From NCBI GenBank assembly GCA_015499995.1, contig JADNRV010000081.1, forward strand, positions 62,001 to 126,000: a stretch of DNA of 64,000 nt, written 5' to 3'. The position numbers were made by a program, and so were the translations under genes. The stretch's first letter is position 1; each line of letters starts with the position of its first letter. The DNA comes from Flammula alnicola (lineage: Eukaryota; Basidiomycota; Agaricomycetes; Agaricales; Strophariaceae). The notes beneath the pieces are model-generated. The model was not told the DNA's origin, ran no database searches, and was given only the letters and a program-made list of their open reading frames with translations. Below, in pieces: positions 1 to 10,954 of this stretch.

Positions 1-2415
1 CTCGAGCTTCTTCTTCGTGATGAGGTAGTCAAAATCTACTAGTGTGACATCAACGAGGGGGTGAGCTTTTGTCGGAGCTGCGAGCCAAGTGATCTTCTTG
101 CCCGTCTTCTTGAAATCGCCGCCGAGGTGAAGATCCATTTCGACAGAGATGAGCTGGCCTGTCGGCGACATTGACTTCGAGCGCACGATGGCATTTCCCC
201 AGGACATAAGAGTGATCTGGAGGGATTGTAAATAGGGCACGAAATTGACCTCAACGATCACGACACGAACCTCTTCCTGTTCATCAAACGAGACGGCATC
301 TTGTTGTTCGACGAGGATTGTTGAAGCATAGACAACATCCTTGCTTCCAACCGTCGGGTTTTTCTTGTGCTTCGGATGCGCCTTGACTGAGTACTCTGGG
401 GATGCCCCATTTACAGTGACTGATACCCTACGGAGGAAAAGAAATGTTGGAAGAATAGGGCCAGGACAGTCTGAATCGCACTTACAGATCGCGTTTCAAC
501 AGCGCCCAAAAGCGAGGCGTGATGGGATCGATGACCTTCTTGTTCATCGCCCATATAGAGTCCCACTCGAGGGAGACCACCGCCTGCGAAGGGCCCTGTG
601 ATAACATGAATTGTCGAATGGCCTCTACGGTCATGCCGCGTCGACGAATGCCTTTGCAGCGGCAACAAGTGAATTTTTAGCACAAGGAGAATGAAATGAA
701 AAGCGAACCTCGGACTGTGGGAAAGCGTGGATCATCCCAACCACGGACGAGCCCTCGATCGACAAACCAGTGGAGCTTGCGCTTCGAGAGCAGGGTGTAG
801 ATGAAGTTCAAACGGCTGACAAAGATAGAGTTAAGGCAAAAAGGAAAAGAAGCTTAGGTCTCAACGATTCTTGCCAATGGAGAAGTACCAACCTATAGTC
901 CCAGATATTTACAGGTCGCAAGTGGAGCGCCTCTAGCATCCAGCTATACTGGGGGTTGCGGTCACGATACTCGTTGGTCCGTAAAGCATGAGTCACCCCT
1001 TCAATAGAATCCACTATCGGACAGGCAAAGTCATACGTCGGATATATTTTCCATTTGTCTCTGCAATTCCTGGATCAGTGAGCAATGTACGACGGAAAGA
1101 AAACACGCACCCAGTTCGATGATGAGTGGCTATATTTGTACGATATATAACGGGATCCCGGAGCGCCTTGTTGGGATCGTCTACGCTGATCTTGGCCCTT
1201 ATGCACCAACGAAGGCCCTCATCAGATCCTGCCTTCATTTCCGCGAACCGGTCTAGGTTCTCTTGGACGGAAGAATTGCGGCATTTTGAAGGAATGCCGT
1301 GCCACCGCTCATGAGCCATTTGACTCTGTTTGCCATGTTGTTTTGGATTGCATGGACACAGGATATCCATCGGGTGCGAGCTGTCGGTGTCATCTGCGTA
1401 GGCTCTCCCAGTTTCAATCATTTTCAATGCTAGTTCATAGAGCTGATCAAAGTAATCAGACGTATGTGTGACAGAGTCTCCGACGATATCAAGGAGACGT
1501 AGATCTTCTAGGATAGTCTCTTCAAACTCAGTCTTCGAGGCTTAAATAAGCGGAAAATCGGAGGAAAGTATCACTGAAAGTCACTTACTCGCTCCTTGGT
1601 TGGATTGGTGTCATCGAAACGTATAATGAGTTTGCCTTCGTACATCTTGGCGAAATACTCGTTCAGCATCGCTGCTTTGGCATGACCGATGTGGAGATAG
1701 CCACTGGGCTCAGGCGGGAAACGAGTCACTACTTGGCCTGTGATAGCGTTTGGGAGGCCCAGCGCGAACGAAGAAGCGGTTTTGGAGCCAGAACGCGCTT
1801 TCGCCACTTTGGTATCGAGGAGTAAGGAAAGTGCCGACTGTGTCGACGGAAGACTTTCAAGATGTGAGAACCAGCGCAAAAGATGAGGGTGCTGTCTATT
1901 CTTCAAGACGCCGAGGACCTTGGCTGAGCCTGAAATGCTCTTAATGTGTGCCAAACGCAACGGGTGAGCTCGAGACGAACAAACCTTTCATAGTGCCCCA
2001 AAGCATCCAGTCTGCGGGAGTGAGGTCACGTCCAATCAAAAAGGTGCGAAAAGCAAGATGATCGTCTAGTTCGTTGAGAACTGCGACGGTATCCTCGAAT
2101 GAGACCAGCGCGCCCAGAGAGTGAGCCAAGGAGAAGATCCTATCGGTCTAGGAAAAAGGTAGTCAAGCCAGATGTGTGGCACAGAAAGTGGCTGGTGCAG
2201 ACCTGCTTGCTGTCACTGGATATGCCTCCCTGTCTCGCCAACGCGTGAATGATATCGTCCTCTCCTGCAATTACCGACCCTCCTCCAAGTTCCAAGCGGG
2301 GTACCACAGCGGCGTCATCGAAAGACAGAGCAGCTCTCCCTGTGTACAGAGCAATGGCAGCGGAACCATAGGGGAATGATGTTGCAGAAACTATCAAAGA
2401 GCTAGTGTGTGCCAT
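1..2415 (-). CDS. Cytosolic glutamyl-tRNA synthetase (3' end outside window)
   Basis: It charges tRNA-Glu with glutamate in the cytosol. Eight exons read in frame: 2415-2203, 2147-1985, 1929-1589, 1532-1111, 1060-893, 815-709, 651-486 and 427 to beyond base 1. The first ~160 residues resemble the GST-like domain of eukaryotic GluRS. The class I signature [10 protein letters not shown] (HIGH) is in exon 3. [17 protein letters not shown] and [16 protein letters not shown] follow, and [10 protein letters not shown] supplies the KMSKS-equivalent loop. The beta-barrel anticodon-binding region begins in exon 8 and runs off the edge. Introns are 50-77 nt, all GT-AG. Exon 4 has about 20 extra residues after AYADDTD relative to the family as I recall it. 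This could be a real insertion or an unrecognised 34-nt intron-like segment. The start is the first ATG of the GST-like domain. The promoter has TGACTC motifs (separate entry). Confidence 0.95.
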
Positions 2416-2479
2416 GATGATGGTGGCGATACAAGATGACTTGCTTCTTTAGCGGATGAGTTTGGAATTTCAGTGATGT

Positions 2480-2580
2480 GCCAGTCATTGACTGGTACCC
2501 ACAACCAGTCAGCCAGAGTCATCGATAGTCGAGTCATAGTCAAGTCATCGGTCAAATTGACCAGTGACTTGACCAGGGGT
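2480..2580. promoter_or_regulatory. Cluster of TGACTC/AGTCA motifs in a divergent promoter
   Basis: The 383-bp intergenic stretch between the GluRS (-) and hydrolase (+) starts has repeated AGTCA pentamers. Two are full GAGTCA (TGACTC on the GluRS strand), at 2516-2521 and 2531-2536. A 13-nt palindrome, GGTCAAATTGACC, lies at 2550-2562. TGACTC is the core bound by Gcn4/Cpc1-type bZIP factors of general amino-acid control, which is plausible for an aminoacyl-tRNA synthetase promoter. Binding is inferred from the motif only. Confidence 0.4.
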
Positions 2581-2798
2581 CCTTTCATATAAATAAGTCT
2601 GATGATTGATGCTGCTGCGCGAGGTAGCGATCGCGTATTGATTTCAGAGTATTTTAGACTAGTCGTCGACTTCGTGGCCAGCGCCTTGCTGCTGCTTCTA
2701 GTAGTAGGTGACGAAGTCCACCCTTCAAATTGAAATTTGAACTCAGTTGCCGACTTGCGCGTGCTATTTGTCACAATGTTGCGGTCTCTCCATCATCC

Positions 2799-4103
2799 AT
2801 GCCAATTTACTGTCTTCAGAAAACCTTACAACATTGTTCAAGGCAATGGCAACGCGCACTATACTCTCAAACACGTACGTTCGCAAGGAAACCCGGAGAA
2901 GTTGCCTCCCATCAGCCAATAGAGCTTTCCTATACCTCGATCATCCCAGAGGATGGAAATGCAACAGAGAAACCGCTCGTCATCCTCCACGGGCTTTTGT
3001 AAGTCCGAAACTGACCTTTTCTTTGAGATCTATCATTTTTGTCGCTCATTTTTTGTTTTCGGTAGAGGGTCTAAGCGAAATTGGGGCTCCCTCTGCAAAG
3101 CTTTTAATCGCGACATGCCCGACCGTCCTGTATACGCGCTTGATTTACGCAACCACGGTTCATCACCTCATGCACCACTCATGACCTACGAAGCCATGGC
3201 ATCCGACGTGCAGAAGTTTATCAAAGACAAGCAGTTGAAAGATGTTGCGCTGTTGGGACACTCGATGTACGTTATTCCCTTGTGGTGCCCTCTCCTAGAC
3301 TCTTACATGCTTTTCACTTACAGGGGAGGAAAGGTAGCCATGGCATATGCTCTGTCACTGAAAGAAGCGAATGTACCTGCCGGCACACTATCACACCTCA
3401 TCATCGTCGACACAGCTCCCCCGACAGATAGCCTATCAGCCGTAGCAGCGGAGTTCAGGCAATACATATCTGCGATGCAGAAAATCGAATCACTGCCCCC
3501 GGGTGTCATAAAGACGCGTGCGGATGCAGACCATATGTTGAAAGAATCCGTGCCGGTGGGTTATTCATTTTCGACCCGTGATTTCTACAGTAATCAAGGA
3601 GATTTCTTTCCTTATTGCAGGATATCTCCGTTCGCCAGTTCCTCCTCACAAACCTCAAACTCCCAAGCCATTCACGAACCGCGATTCATCATGAAGGCGC
3701 CCAAGAGAAAGCCAAATTTATAGTTCCTCTAGGATTTTTATCACAATATGTAGACGCGCTCGGGTCGTTCCCATATAGATATAACGCCGCTGCTAACAGC
3801 GTGCCTACAACTTGGGATGGGCCGACGCTGGTAGTGAAGGGCACCAAGAGCGCGTAAGTTACGTGGATTGTCATGCGAAGACGATGCTGATGAGTCTGAT
3901 ATCAGATACATTAACCACAAGAATAAACCTGCGCTCCAAGCTTTCTTCCCCAATATGCACCTGGATGAACTCGATACGGGCCACTGGGGTAAGTTCGTTA
4001 ACCCCTTCGACGATAATTATGTCTAATTATGACTGTTGTAGTGCACGCAGAGAAACCTAACGAATTTCGGAAACTGGTTGTCGATTTCTTAAAGAATTCC
4101 TAG
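2799..4103 (+). CDS. ABHD11-like mitochondrial alpha/beta hydrolase
   Basis: Six exons (2799-2998, 3066-3266, 3324-3555, 3621-3853, 3906-3988, 4042-4103) give 336 aa with no frame break. The first ~35 residues are rich in Arg/Gln/Ser and lack acidic residues, as in a mitochondrial presequence. Then come the oxyanion motif VILHGLLGSKRNW, the nucleophile elbow LLGHSMGGKVAM (catalytic Ser), IVDTAPP and the terminal catalytic His in DTGHWVHAEKP. This order fits the ABHD11 family of mitochondrial hydrolases (Imo32 in yeast). The substrate is not deducible. The start at 2799 is chosen because it opens the presequence. It is transcribed away from GluRS with a shared 383-bp promoter region. Confidence 0.92.
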
Positions 4104-4203
4104 AGACGCTACCTGGAGATGTGGGCTATAATTTGAAATTCCGTCCAACATTAATCGCTAGCACATAGTGCACAACTTATGTCCCGCATGTACTAGTACT
4201 GCC

Positions 4204-5070
4204 CTACATGCCGCGTGTACCCCTGGCAATCATGACAGCCCTCGGAGGAAGTGCTGGATGTGTCACTCCGTTTGCATGACCATGTCCCAGCCCACTCCCA
4301 TTCGCACTCATGCTGGCAGCACCATGACTTCCCGATAAATGTGAATCTGAGGTCGAACCTGCGACCCCTTCCTCTCCACCAAGAGGCCCCGTGACACTAC
4401 CCCTTTTCTTCATTTGAACTTTAGGACGCCACACACCCAACAAGGACCTCTTCACAAACTCTGACGCGACACCCTTGCCCGGCTGCATTTTTGTCTCCCC
4501 GACAATCTCACAAAGCTCCTTCGGACCAAGCCTCGCTCTGGAGTTGGGATTACTGATCACAGCGCCGAGTCCAGTGGCGAGAGGCTCCCTGGTCAGGGCA
4601 TTGTCGAGTGCATGCGTATCTTTGCTGTGAGCGGTGGAAGTAGACTTGCGCTCCGCGCTAGCATAAGGCTTGTTGGCGGCCTTGTCTTTATGCTGATACC
4701 GCTTCGGTCCATGGGTTTTTGCTGCGTCTTTCCTAAAGCGAGCTTCTGCGAGATCCCACGCGAAATTGCTGGCGGTATTCAGTGGCTCTCCGAAGACATG
4801 GGGCTCGAACTGATCGCTGTCAAGATCTATGTACAGTTTCCCCTCAACAGATAGTGAGAGTGGCTCGGGCTCAAGTTGCGAAACAGTTGCATCGACTTCC
4901 TGCTACGTCAATGAGAACGCTCCGTGAGAACTAGAGTGCGAATAGAATGAGTGTACCTCAGAAGAAGGAAGAGTAGTCATCCAATCATCAAGATCAAACA
5001 ACAGGCCCTCTCCCGTGTTTAAATAATCACCTTCGCCGAAGGTGAAGTCTGGCTGTTTAGTGAATGACAT
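4204..5070 (-). CDS. Hypothetical protein, 269 aa
   Basis: Not recognised. Two exons (5070-4957 and 4899-4204) join in phase at GAG|GAA. The start is the ATG giving MSFTKQPDFTFGEGD. The N-terminal third is acidic (LLFDLDDWMTTLP, LYIDLDSDQFEPHVFGEPLN). The middle is basic and polar (ARFRKDAAKTHGPKRYQHKDK). The C-terminal ~100 residues hold VWRPKVQMKKRGS and then a Gly/Ser/His-rich low-complexity stretch. No signal peptide or membrane segment is visible. The continuous frame across 696 nt of exon 2 supports a real gene. It ends 100 bp after the convergent hydrolase gene. It could be a basidiomycete-specific nuclear or cytosolic protein, but no function can be assigned. Confidence 0.72.
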
Positions 5071-5394
5071 GGTAGCAGTACTGTCAAAGTACGATTCCAA
5101 TCTGAAGAAAGATGGACCAAGTCAGGAAATGAATAAAAGAGAGCGCGGACGACTCACGAAGGATAATTTATAATAAATGTTGGTAAAGGGATTGTGGTTG
5201 AAAGAAGAGTGCACGTCAAAGAAAGCAAGAGGAATTATAAAACCAAATCATGATGATGATGCCACTCGAGACGCGCTGTACGCGGTCACGTTACTTGTGA
5301 CCGTGACAGGACCCATGATTTAATATTGGAAAATCACAAAAAGCAGAGGTGAAGCTGCTCAGCCTGTAGGGACATGGTTGTGACAAATAGTAAT

Positions 5395-6198
5395 CTACCA
5401 CTTGGCGTAAGGCAAGAATTTTCCACTAGAAAGCAAAAATTCAGCATGAAACCCAACACGTCAAGGAAGTAGAATGTCATTTACTCGAAGCTCAAGATAA
5501 CACGGTCACCCTTGGGATCAGGTTTCTTCTCGATGTTGATCTTGCAGTCGATCATTGACATGATGCCATCGCCGAACTGGGCGAGAGGAAAGAAAGCGAA
5601 CATATACGTCGATGAGCCAAGTACAACACAGTTTTGAAGAGAGAGAAACGAACCTTCTCGTGGATAATCGCTTTAATGGCATGTCCATATACAAGCACAC
5701 CCTAAGTATCAAGGCAAACGCAACCGGTCAGCACGACATCGGAATGGATGTGCGATACATAACACACCTCGTACAACCTGTAGATGACAGGATCCTGCGG
5801 CGGCATCGGGCCCAAACCCCTGTTTGGCCACCAATGGGCACCGAATTCACTGAGAGCGGAGGAAGAGGGTATATCGAGGACCTCAGCGACTTTCTTCAGC
5901 TCATCTTCGGTAAATTTAGCCTGCGTTGACATGAGTTTTAGTCACTAACACATCTCAGCGATTACTCACTTGGCCATAGAAGGCGGCCGCAAGCCAGACT
6001 TCGTCCTTTCCTATCTCTTTGGCGATCTGATCAAAGGTCAGGCCTTTTCTCGCCTTGGCTTCGAAGAGGACCGAGCTGATGGACGGGAGGTCGGCGTAGG
6101 GAGCATTGTTGGTTGGAACAGTCTAAGAAAGAGTCGAGGTTCGAAGTGATACTAAGGCAGGTAAAAGGAATAAAACATACAGCTTGAGCTTGAGACAT
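5395..6198 (-). CDS. cynS: Cyanate hydratase (cyanase)
   Basis: It converts cyanate and bicarbonate to ammonia and CO2. Six exons (6198-6181, 6122-5970, 5920-5768, 5701-5654, 5576-5485, 5425-5395) give 164 aa, near the usual ~156-160. The N-terminal helical part ([20 protein letters not shown]...[10 protein letters not shown]) matches the cyanase N-domain. The active-site region [18 protein letters not shown] carries the conserved Arg and Glu, and [13 protein letters not shown] carries the conserved Ser. It ends with the typical [10 protein letters not shown]. The first exon codes for only six residues. The homodecamer fold is known for the family, not seen here. The gene lies between a hypothetical gene and SDHAF3 on the same strand, with no operon-like relation. 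Confidence 0.96.
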
Positions 6199-6734
6199 CT
6201 TGTTCGTTATCTTTCTCGGATAGCACGGGTGAGGATGAAGGAGGGTGTCGGATGGTTTAGATGACACGGTTATTATAAGTAAAAACCCCCAAAATGTCAA
6301 CATCATCATCGACTTAGTGAATCACATGGTCGTTTAACTTTGAATGCGATAGAGAGATATTCTGGTGTACTAAACGGGTACGTTCGGCGACAGATATGGG
6401 GCTTTCATTGCAACACATTCTCTGTCAGCACGTGAGGGCATGAGAAGGAGATATGAGACATGGGACTGAGGCTCGGAGTAGGGATACCCGCGAATGCTTG
6501 AGTGTGAGAGGGTCGGTACACGGCCTAAGAGTGGCGGCGACTTAGGCCATTGAACGGCAGTAGCTTATAATCGGAAATCAATACATCTCGCTAATGACAT
6601 GGAAAGAAACGGAATGAGCATGGGAAACTCCATGGTCAGAAGATGAATATAGGATGCAAAGACTGACATTGGCCATCCCGAGTCCACACACGGGGTATAT
6701 CTGGTCTGCGGACTTTGGAGCATACACTTATCGA

Positions 6735-7334
6735 TCATGGCTTTCCCTCCTCCCCTTCTTCGGTTCGTATAGGTTTCCACACATCCTTCGCCGCATGCAT
6801 CAGCTCGTATAGTTGACCAAGTTGTTCTGAAGACATCTGGGGCAGCCTCGTCAGCGAGACATCATCCAACAATTCGTAACCCGAAGAAACAAACCTTCTC
6901 GAAAACTGTAGGATCCAGCCGTTGCCCTGCGAATTTTACATGTGGATCCGATGGCATCTGGTCGAGATACATTTTCCATTGCGAGAGGAAACCCATGATA
7001 TATACAGGATTTGTAACTTCCCTGTGTCGCCGAAATTCTACGCGTAAGGTAGATATGTTGGCCACAATAGACTGAGGGCCATCTGAGAACGCGGAACGCA
7101 CCTGATTTGACGTAGTCATCTCCCAATGCCCTCATGTCTGTCGGGAGATTGCGGTGAGAACGCAGCAATCGTCGGTATAATCTACGTGGGATTTTGGCGG
7201 TGAAGCAGGATGGAAAAAGAATGAATGCGAACGTGCACATACGGAAGTGGCGGGTAAAGCATGGCGCTGGCTTCCGTCAAGTTTAGAGGCGCCTTGGAAA
7301 CGGACTCTGCTAGTCTGAGCAATGAGGCGCGCAT
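6735..7334 (-). CDS. ACN9: Succinate dehydrogenase assembly factor 3 (ACN9/SDHAF3 family)
   Basis: This is a mitochondrial LYR-motif protein that helps mature the iron-sulfur subunit of succinate dehydrogenase. Four exons (7334-7243, 7181-7102, 7037-6895, 6836-6735) give 138 aa. The LYR motif is in PPLYRRLLRSHRNLP, followed by MRALGDDYVKSEFRRHREVTNP, FLSQWKMYLDQ and LDPTVFEKMSSEQLGQLYELMHAA. This is the conserved order of the ACN9 family at its usual length. The first ~20 residues (MRASLLRLADSVSKAP) are amphipathic and basic, fitting a matrix-targeting role. All introns are GT-AG and the phases are consistent. Confidence 0.94.
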
Positions 7335-7875
7335 CTTAGTGTATGCAGGAGGATAGCGAGGGGCAGAACTCGGGAGAGTCCAACGTTGAGCTTAGCGTCG
7401 GCGAAGAGAACACAGTGCCAACAATGCCGGAATCGGGGATCAGAAATTGGCCGGAGTTAGCCGGCACCTCTTTCTCCGATACTAACTGGCTGATATACTT
7501 TTTCTTTCGATTTGAAACCCGTTGAGGCCTTGCCTTATGTCGGGCTACTAACTACGCGATTCTAGCTACTCTAATCTTCGCCTACGCTACTTGGTGTCAA
7601 ACTCTACGACTCCTGGTGGGCCTCCTGATGTGGCGCACGTGCACGTTGTACGTGCTTGTGATATGTAGTGGACTACGCTATACTATATTAAAATTACATC
7701 TAGTTGTCCGTGATAGAGATCCTATGTGCAGTTGAAGTGAAATGTAACAAAGTCCCATGGGTCCGTAAAAATAGTGGGGAATTGATGGTGGAGAAATAAA
7801 TGAAACGTGGAAAATTGACAGAAGAGAAATAGAATAAAACGAAGCTAGTAGATGAAAGAAACCTAACCCTATCCT
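7335..7875. other. Intergenic, no gene seen
   Basis: I see no coding structure here. It includes the SDHAF3 upstream region and an A/T-rich tail next to the LINE remnant. CCTAACCCTA at 7862-7871 resembles a telomere unit, but it is a single copy. Confidence 0.4.
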
Positions 7876-8250
7876 CTACGCCCATGCCCTACCTCCTCCT
7901 GCAAGCTCGTGTTCTTTATCCTGGTCCTCCAGCGGCATTTCTAGGTCTCCGTGTGAATCTGTGAAACACCCCGTGTCCTTCACGTATTTGAATAGGTGTC
8001 TGATGTTGTCCTTGTCGCCTAGTAGTTCTATCCCGACGTCGTTCTCTGGCCCTATATCCCTCTTTAGCCTCTGTCTCTGATCTTTGTATGCCGTACAGTA
8101 TTTAATGTAGTGTATGACGGTTTCCGGTTCTCTTTTGCATTGTTTGCATATCGGTGAGTCTTCTAGCTTGAAACGGTGCACTGCTTGCAGCGGTACGTGG
8201 TCCGTTCGTAGCTGCGTCCGAAGGGCTGATATACTTACAGTTTCAATCAA
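7876..8250 (-). mobile_element. Remnant of a LINE-type (non-LTR) reverse transcriptase, C-terminal end
   Basis: A 124-codon open stretch reads LRTQLRTDHVPLQAVHRFKL and then CKQCKREPETVIHYIKYC. This resembles the C-terminal zinc-binding segment (zf-RVT type, CxxC...HxxxxC) that follows the RNase H part of basidiomycete non-LTR retrotransposon ORF2. The upstream RT and RNase H domains are absent, so it is a truncated copy. The strand is set by the ORF. The tail (EDQDKEHELAGGGRAWA) ends at a stop and no clear poly(A) follows. The ID rests on motif spacing recalled from the family. Confidence 0.6.
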
Positions 8251-10954
8251 CTCTCAACGCACCGAGATCACAGCATCCCTCTGAAGCTTTCGGGCGGAAC
8301 CAGTGGACCAGAGAATTTTTTTCAGAAAGGAGCGAGTTTGTTACATAGGTCGGCGTAATGCATATTTGTGCGCCTCGTACTTCCGGCCATGGTATGTATT
8401 GTGCTCTTCTTGAACTTATTCTTCATCTCAACTGAACCATTTGCAGAGTCTCTTTCGGGGGCTTTTAAATGTGGCTATTTGCATCGTTATATGTGCCATG
8501 CAAGCCCAATTTTCCGGGCCTAAGGAACGGGACTCGTACTCTGACATCTTCGAGAAGATGTCGTCGCTTCCAGTATGCAAGAACTTTGTGAACCTGAGCC
8601 CGGCCCTTGGTTGTCAGACCAATTGCATTAAATGATCTTACCGTCCGATAACAATCGAGTAACGCTGTCTGAACACTGTAGCGTATCTTCCAATGGTACA
8701 ATCCCCTGCCAGTATATGTATGTAGCTGAATTCTCCTGGTCAGTTCATTTTTCGATTCTGCTCCAGGGGAAATAAATGTTCCCAATACTTGTTGACCTAT
8801 TTCACTGGTCATAGGACACCAAAAGCTGTCGCGGTGGCGACAGTATGCGATGTTCCAACTATCCACCCGAGATCGTTAAATCTCTACACATTTACAAGTG
8901 GCTCATTCGCGTTTTTGTGCGGGTATCCATTTCCTCGTCACCTGCACCAGGAATGGGCTGTGGCCCTGGTATGTCCTTACTGCACGTATATATTGCAAGG
9001 GCTTATATCCTGCGTGAACAGAAAGCTAGGAAGCATTTATGTTGCTTTCCAACGATCCACGATCAGAGGAACCTTACCTGTTATTCTAGATATCTCAATA
9101 GCCCGGGTGTCTCGACCAACAAAGCTAATTTGAAGGTTGTCATACGCTACTCATACACTCGAAAACATTGAAAAAAGATTGCATAAATCTAGGCTGCAAC
9201 AATAAAAAATAAGCGGCTAGATAAGGGCTACCACGGCATTATGAAATCTAGCGAGTACGACGCTGCCAGCTTCCCTTGATGCGCCCCCGGTTATTGTCGA
9301 ATATGTTGCGTGTTGCTATCCTCTCAAAGCCGCAGATATCACTGATAAGGCTCGGATGCATGTGAAGCTGGGAAACGATATCGTTACGAGCAGATAGCTT
9401 AACTGTGGTTACTAAACCTTACCCTTACTGAGGCATTCTGATAGCCTTCAGTACCAACGGTATTTGTGTGTAATTTCAATCAGGTCTGTGGCTACTAGAC
9501 GGTTAGATACGGCTGCACATTGAGTGTGCATTTTATTCTCTGTAGAGGACTGAGGCGCGCTCAATCTGATTGGCCAGACAACGCTTGACCAATCCACCAA
9601 AGGTTCGGACGTTCAAGTTCAATCAAAGATCCAACTAAGATATATGCTGGGACTTAAATGGAGAAAAATGTAAAGACGGCGATGTGCCAATGAGCGTTAG
9701 GGATGCTTGCTCCCCTGAGCCGCTGAGCGCCAACTTTCTTTCGGCACGTGACAAGCCTCTTCGGAGACCAGTCTGAGTGTTGCTTTCTTGCTAATCCATA
9801 TCTCTTTTTCCACTTCTTGCACCAACCTGACCATCTCTGACACCATCCCCTTCTTGTCATAACCTCTCGATAAGCTGCTATCTATTAGCGTTTCCCCGAG
9901 CCCGAGCACCATGGTGGCGTCGGGGAACGATACTGAGTACGCCATGCAGGGCCACCCCATCCTGCCGGCGGCGGGTGGCGGGGAACTTGCTGCGGACGTG
10001 GCGTCTAGGTGGGCTCGACTCAATTTAAGTATAGGGCGGCTTTTGAAAAATGACGTGCGTCCCTTTTCGTTCCTTGTCGGCAAACGAGTCGTTGATTCTT
10101 CGCTGAAGATTGAAGATTGAATATTGATAATTGAATACCAATTTCGTTTAGGTTGGATGGTGGGTCTTCGCAAACTCAATCCCGACCCCAATTCTGCATC
10201 CACAAGAGATTGTCGCTATGGCACAGTGGCGCGACTTGCGGACTTGAGCGCATATGCACGTCCCCGCGTCCCCCGGCCCCCCACGCTCTGTGCGTGCAAG
10301 CTGCCACAAGGCTATTTTTATGAGCGCTTACCGATTGGCCATGACGTCGCTCTATTTCGTGCGGCGAATTTTAAAGGCATGGGATGGGATCCCCACATGA
10401 AGGTCCTACCGCAGCCTACCACTCGGCTCTCGCTTGCTCTCTCTCGGACGAATTTCCAGCGGCGCTTTGGCAGATAGCACCCCCAGCAGCCAATGATCAT
10501 TCGACGTTCAATTGTGGGGCGAGTGACGTTTGCGCGGCCTTGATTAAATTCATACATAATTGAGTTCAGGGAAAGAGGTCTGGAAGGATTCAGGGAACCA
10601 GGATCTTGCCTATCGTGGCACTCAGTTGCTACAGCCTTATATGACAGCTCGTTTCTGTGGCTGATCCTCTTTTTGCTAGCTGCTTTTTTTTCTGCGAACA
10701 GTAGACTCACCCTTTGCTTACTTACTTATCTTCCACGTGTGGGTGGACTTGGTGGACTTGGCACGCGCAACCATTATACGAACGCGAACGCGAACACGCA
10801 AGCAGGCTTGGACCTTCGACGGACCGCAAAATTCAACGATACACGTTCGGCCCCACAACGCGGCGACCTGCGGGAACCAGCGCATCCATCTGGAAGAAAG
10901 AACCTTTTTTGAACGTGCGGTCATTAGCTTCGCCCGACGGCGACGATCCTACCG
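8251..10954. other. Gene-poor intergenic region
   Basis: No gene could be supported across 2.7 kb. Open frames at 8465-8866 (-), 9697-10203 (-) and 9911-10120 (+) match nothing I recognise. The last begins at a good Kozak site (CACCATGG) in a locally GC-rich patch, but no convincing second exon follows. The 3' part (10.6-10.95 kb) is presumably promoter of the DUF6534 gene. Confidence 0.35.

Noticed and set aside
1330..1400. A 34-nt intron in GluRS exon 4
   Set aside because: It is too short for this genome (introns 50 nt or longer). The reading frame is open without it, so an in-frame insertion is kept as the simpler reading.
7862..7871. Telomere repeat
   Set aside because: There is a single CCTAACCCTA copy and flanking DNA is ordinary on both sides.
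9697..10203. 168-aa minus-strand ORF and the 69-aa plus-strand ORF at 9911
   Set aside because: No recognisable domain, no convincing splice continuation and overlap on opposite strands. Only the Kozak context of the plus ORF is suggestive.
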